The notes under the pieces are model-generated. The model ran no database searches. It was not told the origin of the DNA and saw only the letters and a list, made by a program, of their open reading frames with translations. Position numbers and translations under genes: made by a program. Shown here piece after piece: positions 42,949 to 53,940 of a DNA stretch of 64,000 nt. Position 1 is the stretch's first letter. Each line of letters opens with the position of its first letter. Location: positions 26,855-90,854 of the forward strand of contig NZ_JAGGKG010000019.1 in assembly GCF_017873435.1 (NCBI RefSeq). Direction: 5' to 3'. The DNA is from Paenibacillus turicensis (lineage in GTDB: Bacteria; Bacillota; Bacilli; Paenibacillales; Paenibacillaceae).

Positions 42949-43290
42949 TTAATTAACTTCCTCTCTTTCAGGCTTATTAGATATAAATTTTAAACCCATA
43001 ATGCAAGTGATCAATGTAATGACAAAGAAAATTTTAAGTACACTCACTTCATCTCCAAGGAACAGCATTCCAACTGCTGCGGTTCCAAATGCACCAAACC
43101 CTGTGAAAACTGCATAAGCTGTGGATACGGGCAAAACATTTAAGGCCTTGGAGAAGCAAAAAAAACTTAGTACCATCAGTATTAAGGTTGGTATAACCAT
43201 GCCTATTTTAGTGAATCCATCCGAATACGACAGACCTAACGCCCAACCAACCTCTAAAAGTCCCCCAATAATAAGATAAAGCCAAGCCAT
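42949..43290 (-). CDS. SMR-family exporter subunit, first of pair
   Basis: 113 residues, four helices with WLYLIIGGLLEVGWALGLSYSDGFTK (essential Glu in helix 1) and STAYAVFTGFGAFGTAAVGM. The charged C-terminal extension SNKPEREEVN is like that of the longer partner in paired SMRs. ATG after AGAAGGAGAG. No guanidine riboswitch motif is visible upstream; control appears to be by the TetR operator. Confidence 0.9.
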   Translation of the reverse strand: MAWLYLIIGGLLEVGWALGLSYSDGFTKIGMVIPTLILMVLSFFCFSKALNVLPVSTAYAVFTGFGAFGTAAVGMLFLGDEVSVLKIFFVITLITCIMGLKFISNKPEREEVN

Positions 43291-43321
43291 ATTAACTCTC
43301 CTTCTGTTTATAAAAATTTTT

Positions 43322-43381
43322 AAAATCTAACTAACGTTAGTTAGATTTTTTAATCCTAATATAGATTTAAGTTATATGCAA
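43322..43381 (-). promoter_or_regulatory. SMR operon promoter and 28-bp perfect palindrome operator
   Basis: Minus strand TTGCAT (43381-43376), 17-bp spacer, TAGGAT (43358-43353), start near 43346. The palindrome at 43322-43349 (half site AAAATCTAACTAAC) is perfect over 28 bp and covers the start point. This is typical of QacR/TetR-type repression. Confidence 0.75.
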
Positions 43382-43463
43382 TATGTAAATGACGTATTAT
43401 TCTGAATAAGGTAGTGACGTATAAAACGTAGATAAAATGAAAAAACTAGTATAAAAAACACTA

Positions 43464-43492
43464 TTGCTAAAACACAAGGTCACGATTACAAT
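43464..43492 (+). promoter_or_regulatory. licT-bgl operon promoter
   Basis: TTGCTA (43464-43469), 17-bp spacer, TACAAT (43487-43492), start near 43499, nine bases before the ribonucleic antiterminator. The rest of the 43291-43630 gap holds the palindrome described separately and the antiterminator/terminator. Confidence 0.7.
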
Positions 43493-43507
43493 GGAAGTGT
43501 AAGTTAT

Positions 43508-43606
43508 GGATAGTGATTGTTTAATTACAAGCTAGACCTGCTTGCACATCAAAATTAATTTACGCCATAGTGGCGTTTATTTTTGATGTGCAGACAGGTC
43601 TTTTTT
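43508..43606 (+). promoter_or_regulatory. Ribonucleic antiterminator (RAT) and overlapping terminator
   Basis: GGATAGTGATTG...TACAAGCTAGACC (43508-43538) has the symmetrical internal-loop layout of LicT/SacY RAT sites. Its last bases AGACC begin the terminator AGACCTG...GCACATC / GATGTGC...CAGGTCT followed by TTTTTT (43534-43606). LicT binding to the RAT would block the terminator when aryl-beta-glucosides are present. Confidence 0.85.
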
Positions 43607-43630
43607 ATTTGGAAAATAGGGGGGAATGAG

Positions 43631-44473
43631 ATGAATATCCTCAAAATTTTGAACAATAATGTGGCAGTTACTCACGACAAAATGGGTCAAGAAATTATTG
43701 TAATGGGCAAAGGGATTGCTTACCAGAAGAAGGTTGGCGATAGTCTGGATCAGCAAAGTATAGATAAAATCTATTCACTTTCTAATAAGGATGCCTTCGT
43801 GAAATTCCAGGAACTCCTGTCCGAAATTCCTATCGATTATTTTGAAGTGGCGGACCAAATTATAAATTATGCCAAGCTGACGTTAGGTAAAAAACTCAAT
43901 GAGAGTATATATATATCGCTCAGTGACCATATTTTCTCGACTATAAGTCGATATAAAGAAGGAATATCGCTTAGAAATGCTTTGCTTTGGGATATTAAAC
44001 GATTTTATGCAGACGAATTTCAGATTGGTTTGAAGGCGCTTCAATTCATCAAGGAATCTTTCGATATTCAATTTCCTGAAGATGAAGCAGGTTTTCTTGC
44101 ATTGCATATTGTCAACGCCGAGACTCCAAAAGAAACTCAAGACATTTACAGAGTGACCAAAATCATTCAAGAGATCAGTGATATAGTTAGATATTTTTTT
44201 CAAATGGAGTTTGATGAACAATCCGTAGCATTTTTTAGATTTGTCACTCATTTAAAGTTTTTTGCTCAGCGATTAATCAGTGGAAACTTGCATGAGAGTG
44301 AGAGTGATACAGATCTATTAGATGTGATCAAAGAGAAACACCCGAATTCTTACCAGTGTGTGGGAAAAATCGAAACTTATATTAAGAACAACTACCAGTA
44401 TAACTTAACAAACGAAGAGAAATTGTATCTAACGGTTCACATCCAACGTGTTGTGCACAAAACAAATTCATAG
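43631..44473 (+). CDS. licT: BglG/LicT-family transcriptional antiterminator
   Basis: 280 residues. N-terminal RNA-binding domain MNILKILNNNVAVTHDKMGQEIIVMGKGIAYQKK (1-55), then two PTS regulation domains. The phosphorylatable His are seen in SDHIFSTI and LHIVNAE (PRD1), and VTHLKFFAQR and LTVHIQRV (PRD2). HPr and EIIBgl phosphorylation set its activity. It reads the RAT in its own leader. Confidence 0.93.
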   Translation: MNILKILNNNVAVTHDKMGQEIIVMGKGIAYQKKVGDSLDQQSIDKIYSLSNKDAFVKFQELLSEIPIDYFEVADQIINYAKLTLGKKLNESIYISLSDHIFSTISRYKEGISLRNALLWDIKRFYADEFQIGLKALQFIKESFDIQFPEDEAGFLALHIVNAETPKETQDIYRVTKIIQEISDIVRYFFQMEFDEQSVAFFRFVTHLKFFAQRLISGNLHESESDTDLLDVIKEKHPNSYQCVGKIETYIKNNYQYNLTNEEKLYLTVHIQRVVHKTNS

Positions 44474-44501
44474 CAGTTTTCATTGAAGGAGGTGAGGTTT
44501 C

Positions 44502-44561
44502 TTGCAACGCAGGATGGTGACATTAAGTTGGCCAAACCCTTCACTAAGCTGTTTTAGCTAA
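44502..44561 (+). CDS. Possible 19-residue leader peptide between licT and bglP
   Basis: A textbook ribosome-binding site AAGGAGGTGA (44485-44494) stands seven bases before TTG, which opens a frame of 19 codons (MQRRMVTLSWPNPSLSCFS). The frame ends 17 bases before bglP. It overlaps GGATGGTGAC...GGCCAAACC (44512-44538), which resembles a second, degenerate RAT. Neither the peptide nor the RAT is certain. Confidence 0.3.
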   Translation: MQRRMVTLSWPNPSLSCFS

Positions 44562-44578
44562 ATTTGGAGGAAAATAAA

Positions 44579-46522
44579 ATGAGAAAATATCAACAGTTGG
44601 CCGAGGAAATTGTAAAGACAGTGGGGGGGGCTGAAAATGTTCGTGATCTCACTCATTGCATGACCCGGTTGAGATTTCAACTAAGGGATGATTCCTTACC
44701 CAACGATGAAGTATTGAAGCAAATGGATGGCATCGTATCCGTCATGCGTTCTGGTGGGCAGTATCAGGTTGTAATCGGCAATCATGTTTCCGAGGTGTAC
44801 TCAGAAGTTACCCAACTAACTAAAGTGGGGGAAAAACCAACTACCCCAATAACAGATAAGGAGATCAAAAAGAAAAAACCCTTTGATGCCTTTATTGATG
44901 TCGTGTCAAACTTATTTCAGCCGATTTTGGGTATTCTGTGTGCGGCAGGTATGCTAAAAGGTTTTAATATTTTGTTTAACGCGATGGGGCTTTATACAGC
45001 TGATAGCGGAGCGTACATGATCATCAATGCTATGGGAGATGCATTGTTTATGTTTCTTCCTGTGTTTTTAGGATACACATCTGCTAATAAATTTAAAGTA
45101 CAGCCTTTTACTGGGATTCTCATTGGACTGGCCATGTGTTACCCTGCTATTCAGTTGAATACCTTGGCAGCAACAAAAGAGCCACTGTATACATTGTTTA
45201 GCGGTTCAATTATAAGCTCTCCTGTCTATTTGGATGTGTTTGGTATTCCGTTGATTGGTATGAACTATACATCAACTGTACTTCCAGTCATCATCGTCGT
45301 ATATTTTGCATCAAAAGTGCAGCGTGTGTTGGACAAGATTATTCCAAGTTTAATCAAGTTCTTTATTGTACCGATGCTCACGGTCTTTATTTCTTTAACC
45401 TTAGGTTTTTTACTGATAGGTCCTTTGGCAAACTACGGATCAGAGCTTATAGCACAGGGAATATTTGCTGTTCGAGATGCGAGCCCATTAGTAGCTGGAT
45501 TTCTACTGGCATCCCTATGGCAGATTCTTATGGTATTTGGCCTGCATTGGGGAATTATCCCCGTCTATATTAACAACATCACAAGCTTGGGTTTTGACAA
45601 CATATTAACTATGGCTTTTGCCACCACGTTTTCTCAAATGGCTATTACTCTTGCCATCATCCTTAAAACAAAGGATAAAAATTTAAAGGCACTCGGCATA
45701 CCGGCAGCTGTATCCGCTCTATTTGGTATAACAGAGCCTATTGTTTATGGAATTACCCTTCCGCGAAAAAAATTGTTTATCATGAGCTGTATTGTTTCAG
45801 GTATTGCTGGCGGTTTTTACGGCTTCTATAACTTCAGAGAGTTTACATTTGGAGGACTGGGCATATTTGAATTTATGACCATGTTTGATCCGGCGAACCC
45901 AGGAATCGCGAATCTCATGATTGGTATTATTGGTGTTGTTTTTGCTATGGTAGCTTCGTTTGTACTAACACTTTTCTTGTTCAAAGATGATAAATCCAAG
46001 CCAAGCTCTGACAAAACGATAGAAGTACCATCTATACCAGAATCCAAACCAGAGTTGAAATCTGAGAAAAAACATACGATGCAAAGTCCTATGAACGGAG
46101 AAGTCATTCCTATTAAAGAGGTTCAAGACGAGGCGTTTTCGCAAGAACTTTTGGGCAGAGGAATCGCGATTAAGCCTGTGACCGGGGAACTATTTGCACC
46201 TTTTGATGGGAAGGTTGTTACATTGTTTCCTACAAAACATGCTTTTGGATTAGTGTCAGATGAAGGAATGGAAGTCCTTATTCATATCGGATTTAACACG
46301 GTTCGTCTGAAAGGTAAATATTTCGAGACCTTCGTACAAGAAGGAGACGTTGTTAAACAAGGACAGAAATTGGCTGAATTTAATATTGCCGAAATTGAGA
46401 GAGAAGGATATTCGGTTGAAACGCCAATGATTGTTACAAATACAGATAGTTATCTTGAGATTATTGAGACCAAAGGAAAACAAGTAAACGCGGGGGATGT
46501 TTTGCTTACAGGTTTGATTTAA
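44579..46522 (+). CDS. bglP: PTS beta-glucoside-specific EIIBCA component
   Basis: 647 residues in B-C-A order. EIIB phospho-Cys in LTHCMTRLRFQLRD (about residue 27); EIIC about 105-460 with ten hydrophobic segments and GITEPIVYGITLP; EIIA from about 500 with the phospho-His in VLIHIGFNTVRLKGKYF. It imports and phosphorylates aryl-beta-glucosides, and its EIIB also phosphorylates LicT. GGAGG eight bases upstream. The codons at about 15-18 form a run of eight G (44623-44630), exceptional in this AT-rich region. Confidence 0.95.
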   Translation: MRKYQQLAEEIVKTVGGAENVRDLTHCMTRLRFQLRDDSLPNDEVLKQMDGIVSVMRSGGQYQVVIGNHVSEVYSEVTQLTKVGEKPTTPITDKEIKKKKPFDAFIDVVSNLFQPILGILCAAGMLKGFNILFNAMGLYTADSGAYMIINAMGDALFMFLPVFLGYTSANKFKVQPFTGILIGLAMCYPAIQLNTLAATKEPLYTLFSGSIISSPVYLDVFGIPLIGMNYTSTVLPVIIVVYFASKVQRVLDKIIPSLIKFFIVPMLTVFISLTLGFLLIGPLANYGSELIAQGIFAVRDASPLVAGFLLASLWQILMVFGLHWGIIPVYINNITSLGFDNILTMAFATTFSQMAITLAIILKTKDKNLKALGIPAAVSALFGITEPIVYGITLPRKKLFIMSCIVSGIAGGFYGFYNFREFTFGGLGIFEFMTMFDPANPGIANLMIGIIGVVFAMVASFVLTLFLFKDDKSKPSSDKTIEVPSIPESKPELKSEKKHTMQSPMNGEVIPIKEVQDEAFSQELLGRGIAIKPVTGELFAPFDGKVVTLFPTKHAFGLVSDEGMEVLIHIGFNTVRLKGKYFETFVQEGDVVKQGQKLAEFNIAEIEREGYSVETPMIVTNTDSYLEIIETKGKQVNAGDVLLTGLI

Positions 46523-46536
46523 CAATTTTATCTTAG

Positions 46537-47982
<1,446 letters not shown>

Positions 47983-48006
47983 CACTAATTAATGATGAGA
48001 GGATAG

Positions 48007-49443
<1,437 letters not shown>

Positions 49444-49451
49444 TTTAATTC

Positions 49452-49508
49452 ATAGGCAAAACCTTAGGCAGGTAGCAATAGTAACCTGTCTTGGTTTTGC
49501 TTTTTTCT
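49452..49508 (+). terminator. Terminator of the bgl operon
   Basis: Stem GGCAAAACC...GGCAGGT / ACCTGTC...GGTTTTGC followed by TTTTTTC. Confidence 0.85.
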
Positions 49509-49590
49509 ACTTATACTCTAAATGAACTTTTGATAATAACTCCGCATTATACTACTATAATAATTGTTAATAAACATAAGGAGTATTACG

Positions 49591-50169
49591 ATGAGCGAAC
49601 AGAAGAAAAAAATCATAACAGCAGCCCGGAATTTATTTCACACCAGAGGGTTTTCTGAAACTTCAATGAACCAAATTATTGAAGCTTCGGAATCCAGTAA
49701 GGGTAATTTATATCATCACTTTAAAAATAAAGAAAATCTCTTTGTTTTCATCCTTGAAGAGGATGCTAATCAATGGCTAGAAGATTGGAAACAGGAAGTT
49801 GAAAATACACAGGCTGATTCCAATCATATTTTATATGTTCTTGCAGATTATATAGCCAAGTCTAGAGGAAACCTTTATTATCATAAAACAACCGCAGAGT
49901 TCTACAGTAGTGCATTTAAATCAGACGAGATCACGGAAAAAATCAAGGAGATAGACAAATTATATTTTGATTTTTTTGTTAGTATTATTAAAGAATGTCA
50001 GGCGGTAAAACAAATTAATCCAGATGAAGATCCAAAATTGTTAGGATATTTTCTTATGTCCTTGTTATTTATAAGTAATGACTATAAACATTATAGTGAT
50101 GATGTTGAAGTACAAGAGAATAATTATAACAAAAAAGCCATAGATATTTTCTTGAGGGGCGTAAAGTAA
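49591..50169 (+). CDS. TetR-family regulator
   Basis: 192 residues. HTH KKIITAARNLFHTRGFSETSMNQIIEASESSKGNLYHHFKNKENLF. AAGGAG nine bases before the ATG. It is followed in the same direction by a FAD monooxygenase whose promoter carries a TetR-like palindrome, so it probably represses that gene. Confidence 0.88.
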   Translation: MSEQKKKIITAARNLFHTRGFSETSMNQIIEASESSKGNLYHHFKNKENLFVFILEEDANQWLEDWKQEVENTQADSNHILYVLADYIAKSRGNLYYHKTTAEFYSSAFKSDEITEKIKEIDKLYFDFFVSIIKECQAVKQINPDEDPKLLGYFLMSLLFISNDYKHYSDDVEVQENNYNKKAIDIFLRGVK

Positions 50170-50193
50170 AAAAAGTCCTTCAAAAATAAAAAA

Positions 50194-50236
50194 TTGATGT
50201 TTAATTTTTTTGTATTATAATTAGACCGAACGGTCT
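50194..50236 (+). promoter_or_regulatory. Promoter and operator of the FAD monooxygenase gene
   Basis: TTGATG (50194-50199), 16-bp spacer, TATAAT (50216-50221). The perfect inverted repeat AGACCG-AA-CGGTCT (50223-50236) starts two bases after the -10 and covers the start point. Confidence 0.75.
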
Positions 50237-50262
50237 GTCTGCAAAATAAAGGAGGCGAAATA

Positions 50263-51378
50263 ATGAATCACAATCATGTCATTATTATCGGAAGTGGTGT
50301 AGCCGGGATAGCCACAGCTTTATTTTTGAGAAAGGCAGGAATTGAAAGCGCCATTTATGAAGAAAGAACAGCTGAATTAGAAAAGGGGGCTGGTTTTTTA
50401 CTTACTCCAAACGGTGTAAATGTTTTAGCTGAGATCGGTTGTAAAGACAAAGTCCTTTCAAATTCAACGATTATAAAAAGTATTTATCAAATAAATAGTG
50501 AAAATGAAGTTGAATCAATAACAAATAATTACAATGAAAAGCACTATAAATCCCCAATGATCAATGTCATGAGATCCAACATTGTTAAAGTCCTCTTGGA
50601 GGAAGCTCAGCATCAAGGAATCGAAATCAAGTATAATAAAAAGTTGATTTCAGTAAATCATAGTTCAAAATCGGTTGAAGCATTTTTTGAAGATGGAACC
50701 TCTGTCAAAGGTGATATTGTTGTTGGAGCAGATGGAACCTTTTCTAAAACGAGAGAAGCCGTAGCATCTGACGCTAAATTGGATTATAGCGGTATGTGGG
50801 GACTGCAGGGTGTATCGTATGTTGATGATTTCGAATGGGATGAATCAAGTGGTTATTTGTACTACGACGAGAATCTGTCCTTTGTGTTTGGGCAAGCGCA
50901 CCCTACAAACAAGATAAATATCTTATGGCAAGCATTTTCAATAGCTCCTGAGAAACTACCAACAAAAGACTTTGAAAAAGCCTCCACACAAACGATCAGA
51001 GAGTTATTAAATAAAATGATGAAAGAATGGAAGGTCACAAACAATCTGTTTAAAATTGTTGAAAACACAGAGCAGATTTTCGCAAGAAGTATTCACGAAG
51101 TAAAGAATTTACCTACGTGGTCAAAAGGGCGCGTTGTTCTGGTTGGGGATGCTGTGCATACAGCTAATCCTTTTGTAGGTCAAGGAGCTTCATACAGCCT
51201 TGAAGATGCCATGGTCTTAGCAAAAAATTTAAGAGATCATGATTACCGGGATGCATTTTACTATTATGAAAAGGACCGAAGAAAAAGGACAGAGGAATTA
51301 AATGCTCTGTTCCTGAATACACACATGGAATTCAATATGGATAAAAAAATTAATGAATACAAAATCACATGGAAATAA
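50263..51378 (+). CDS. FAD-dependent monooxygenase (group A, PHBH fold)
   Basis: 371 residues. FAD-binding HVIIIGSGVAGIATALFLRKAGIESAIYEE, the DG motif region VGADGTFSKTREAV, and the FAD ribityl motif VVLVGDAVHTANPFVGQGASYSLEDAMVLAKNL. Such enzymes hydroxylate aromatic or polyketide substrates using NAD(P)H and O2; the fold includes drug-modifying enzymes such as TetX and rifampicin monooxygenase. The substrate is unknown. TetR control suggests a xenobiotic inducer. Confidence 0.88.
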   Translation: MNHNHVIIIGSGVAGIATALFLRKAGIESAIYEERTAELEKGAGFLLTPNGVNVLAEIGCKDKVLSNSTIIKSIYQINSENEVESITNNYNEKHYKSPMINVMRSNIVKVLLEEAQHQGIEIKYNKKLISVNHSSKSVEAFFEDGTSVKGDIVVGADGTFSKTREAVASDAKLDYSGMWGLQGVSYVDDFEWDESSGYLYYDENLSFVFGQAHPTNKINILWQAFSIAPEKLPTKDFEKASTQTIRELLNKMMKEWKVTNNLFKIVENTEQIFARSIHEVKNLPTWSKGRVVLVGDAVHTANPFVGQGASYSLEDAMVLAKNLRDHDYRDAFYYYEKDRRKRTEELNALFLNTHMEFNMDKKINEYKITWK

Positions 51379-51423
51379 GTACGTTCCAATATATAAAATC
51401 AAGCACCTATTATACTACCAATA

Positions 51424-51457
51424 ACAGTCGCTATGATATAGCGGCTTTTATTTTGAT
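51424..51457 (+). terminator. Terminator after the monooxygenase
   Basis: Stem GTCGCTAT / ATAGCGGC with a three-base loop, then TTTTATTTTG. Confidence 0.8.
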
Positions 51458-51500
51458 AAAAATGAACTAATACTCAAAAATAAAGGGGAATTTGTAATAT

Positions 51501-52349
51501 ATGTTACGAAAATATTTAACCATCGGAGAATTTTCAAAATTAACGGAGCTTCCGAGTCGAACACTCCATTTTTACGATCAGAATGGTGTACTAAAACCGG
51601 AAAAGGTCGATCCAGAAACGAATTATCGATACTACAATGTGAGTCAAATGTTAGACGCTAATTTAATCAAAGCATTTAAATTTCTAGGTGTGCCTCTAAA
51701 TCAAATAGAAGAAGTACAGACCTACTCACCAGAGCAGCTACTTCAATTTTTAAAAAAGCAAGAAGATGTGCTTGAGGAAAAGATAAGACAAATCAATGAA
51801 GTTCAGAAGAATTTACAGATCATGAAGCAAAATTTCACACAGCAATTCGTAGGGTCTACAAATAAAGAGGTATATATAAAGACATTTGAGGAGCAACATT
51901 TTCTGAAAATAATGATTACGGAGCCTTCTGAAATCGAAGTGTGGAGTCAGCTTTTGAATAATATAGTTCAAACCCATGAGCGGTTCAACAAACAAACTAT
52001 ATTCGGTGGGATTTTCTCATTTTCATCGTTTCATTCCTATGAAGCAATTAAATATGATAGCATTTTTATACCTGTCACGACTGAGATTGAGGAAAAATAT
52101 TTACCTAGTAATATAGAGCGAATTACATTAGAAGCTGGTGCTTATGCTGTGATCTCATTTGCAATACATTCAGATAATTTTATAGAGATGTATAACAAGT
52201 TGAGACACTATGTAAAAAATCATCATTTAAAAGTAACATCCCCTGTTTATGAATATTTTTATCCGTTGAATTTTAAAATGAAGAACGCTTCATGTTTTGA
52301 TATTGAGTTGAAAATTAAAATTCAAAATTATCCCTTGACTTTACACTAA
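51501..52349 (+). CDS. MerR-family multidrug-responsive regulator (BmrR-like)
   Basis: 282 residues. HTH KYLTIGEFSKLTELPSRTLHFYDQNGVLKPEKVDPETNYRYYNVSQM, a long coiled-coil dimerisation helix (about 75-115), then a GyrI-like ligand-binding domain with many aromatics (GGIFSFSSFHSYEAIKYDSIFIPV). BmrR binds lipophilic cations and activates an MFS pump. Here the MFS gene follows after 47 bp in the same direction. Confidence 0.88.
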   Translation: MLRKYLTIGEFSKLTELPSRTLHFYDQNGVLKPEKVDPETNYRYYNVSQMLDANLIKAFKFLGVPLNQIEEVQTYSPEQLLQFLKKQEDVLEEKIRQINEVQKNLQIMKQNFTQQFVGSTNKEVYIKTFEEQHFLKIMITEPSEIEVWSQLLNNIVQTHERFNKQTIFGGIFSFSSFHSYEAIKYDSIFIPVTTEIEEKYLPSNIERITLEAGAYAVISFAIHSDNFIEMYNKLRHYVKNHHLKVTSPVYEYFYPLNFKMKNASCFDIELKIKIQNYPLTLH

Positions 52350-52396
52350 CTATAACCTTTAGAGTGTCAAATAGGTATTTTAAAGGAGGAATTTTT

Positions 52397-53578
52397 TTGG
52401 ATAGGAATACAAAAATAGTGTTATCCATCTTACTAGGAAGTTTGTTCATCGCATTTATGGGAATAGGATTAGTTCTACCAGTCTTTCCAAAATTAATGCA
52501 CGAATTAAACATTGATGGAAAAACTGTTGGTTTTCTGACAGCTATGTTTGCTTTAACTCAATTATTGGCTTCACCTCTTACTGGAAAAGCGACAGATCAC
52601 TTTGGTAGGAAAATAATGATTGTGATGGGTCTGTTTATATTCGGGATTTCTGAACTATTATTCGCCATGGGTAATGAAGTTATTGTACTATTCATTTCAA
52701 GAGCTTTAGGGGGGATTAGTGCAGCATGTATTATGCCAGCGGTATCTGCTTTTATTGCTGATATCACTACAAACGAAACTAGGCCGAAAGCATACGGATA
52801 TATGTCGGCAGCAATTAGTACAGGTTTTATTATTGGCCCAGGTGTCGGAGGTTTTTTAGCGGACTTCGGTATTCGGACACCGTTTTATGTCGCAGGAGCG
52901 TTAGGTATTCTATCGGGTATTATTTCATGGATTATTTTACGTGAGCCTAAAAGACATGAAGCAGAAGAATTCGCAATGGTCAAAAATAAGGGGAATATTC
53001 GTAAACTTTTAGTGCCGATGTTTTTAATGGCGTTTATTGTTATTTTCATTTCCAATTTTGGATTAATGAGCTTTGAAACATTTTACGGAGTATTTGTAGA
53101 TAAAAAATTAGGCTTTTCTCCGAGAGATATTGCAATCTCAATTACGGGTGGCGCAATTATTGGTGCAATCATTCAGATTGCCTTATTTGAACGATTAACA
53201 CGTTGGTTAGGTGAGATTAAACTTATCCGATATATGTTGTTATTTTCAGCAATAAATGCAGCAGTTTTTCCGTTTTTAAATAGCTATGCAATTGTAATTA
53301 TTTCAACGATGTTGGCGTTCATCTTCTTTGATCTGGTTCGACCAGCCGTTACCACGTATTTAGCAAGTATAGCTGGACCAGACCAAGGGTTTGTAGGAGG
53401 AATGAATTCATTCTTTACCTCCTTAGCCAATGTCATAGCCCCAATTATTTGTGGGATCTTATTTGATATTGAGATTGCATATCCATTTTATTTAGCGGCG
53501 ATTACAATCGCTTTTGGATTCGTATTAGCGATATTTTGGAAAAAACCATCTGAAGTGACTCTTGGAGCGCAGGTTTAA
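52397..53578 (+). CDS. MFS multidrug exporter (Bmr/NorA-like)
   Basis: 393 residues, 12 helices. Motif A in loop 2-3, LLASPLTGKATDHFGRKIMIVMG, and the exporter motif C region GYMSAAISTGFIIGPGVGGFLA, typical of H+/drug antiporters. TTG start after AAGGAGGAA; an open frame continues upstream to 52364 without a site. Likely activated by the MerR regulator upstream. Confidence 0.9.
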   Translation: MDRNTKIVLSILLGSLFIAFMGIGLVLPVFPKLMHELNIDGKTVGFLTAMFALTQLLASPLTGKATDHFGRKIMIVMGLFIFGISELLFAMGNEVIVLFISRALGGISAACIMPAVSAFIADITTNETRPKAYGYMSAAISTGFIIGPGVGGFLADFGIRTPFYVAGALGILSGIISWIILREPKRHEAEEFAMVKNKGNIRKLLVPMFLMAFIVIFISNFGLMSFETFYGVFVDKKLGFSPRDIAISITGGAIIGAIIQIALFERLTRWLGEIKLIRYMLLFSAINAAVFPFLNSYAIVIISTMLAFIFFDLVRPAVTTYLASIAGPDQGFVGGMNSFFTSLANVIAPIICGILFDIEIAYPFYLAAITIAFGFVLAIFWKKPSEVTLGAQV

Positions 53579-53940
53579 TTTTACCTATTGTATTTTGAAT
53601 TGCTCTGATCTTATTATCACATATTGCGCTTAAGATTGGCTTAGTAATGTTTATAGATACTTATTCGCAAATTATAAAGAAAGAATCGTGCGTTTGTTCT
53701 TTAACTAATCATAGATTCGAGAAGTGCTTCATTAAAAATTATAACATAAAGGATCATTATCTATCTTAGTAGAGAATGATCCTTTATGTTAAAAATAAAT
53801 AATAAATATGCATGAAATCCAGAAGGAGGGCAACAACCTTTGTTAAAGAAAGAAATAATAAAAAGGTTTGACATGTAATGCGTTACATAAATTACAGTTA
53901 ATTTAGAAACAAAAATAACTGCTAATTAGGAGGATTTGTC
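53579..53940 (+). other. Intergenic region with terminator, promoter and palindrome before the GH4 gene
   Basis: 362 bp. A 16-pair stem AACATAAAGGATCATT / AATGATCCTTTATGTT (53742-53795) is followed by AAAAAT on plus, so it may mainly serve as an insulator. TTGACA at 53868-53873 starts a promoter with a weak -10. ATGTAA-TGCG-TTACAT (53873-53888) fills the spacer and looks like a LacI- or GntR-type repressor site. It does not match the CcpA cre core. Confidence 0.6.

Noticed and set aside
43291..43520. Guanidine riboswitch for the SMR pair
   Set aside because: No ykkC-class motif or ACGR hairpins on the transcribed strand; the palindrome explains regulation.
53873..53888. CcpA cre site at the GH4 promoter
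   Set aside because: The central CG is misplaced relative to the cre consensus on either strand, so it is better read as a LacI/GntR-type palindrome.
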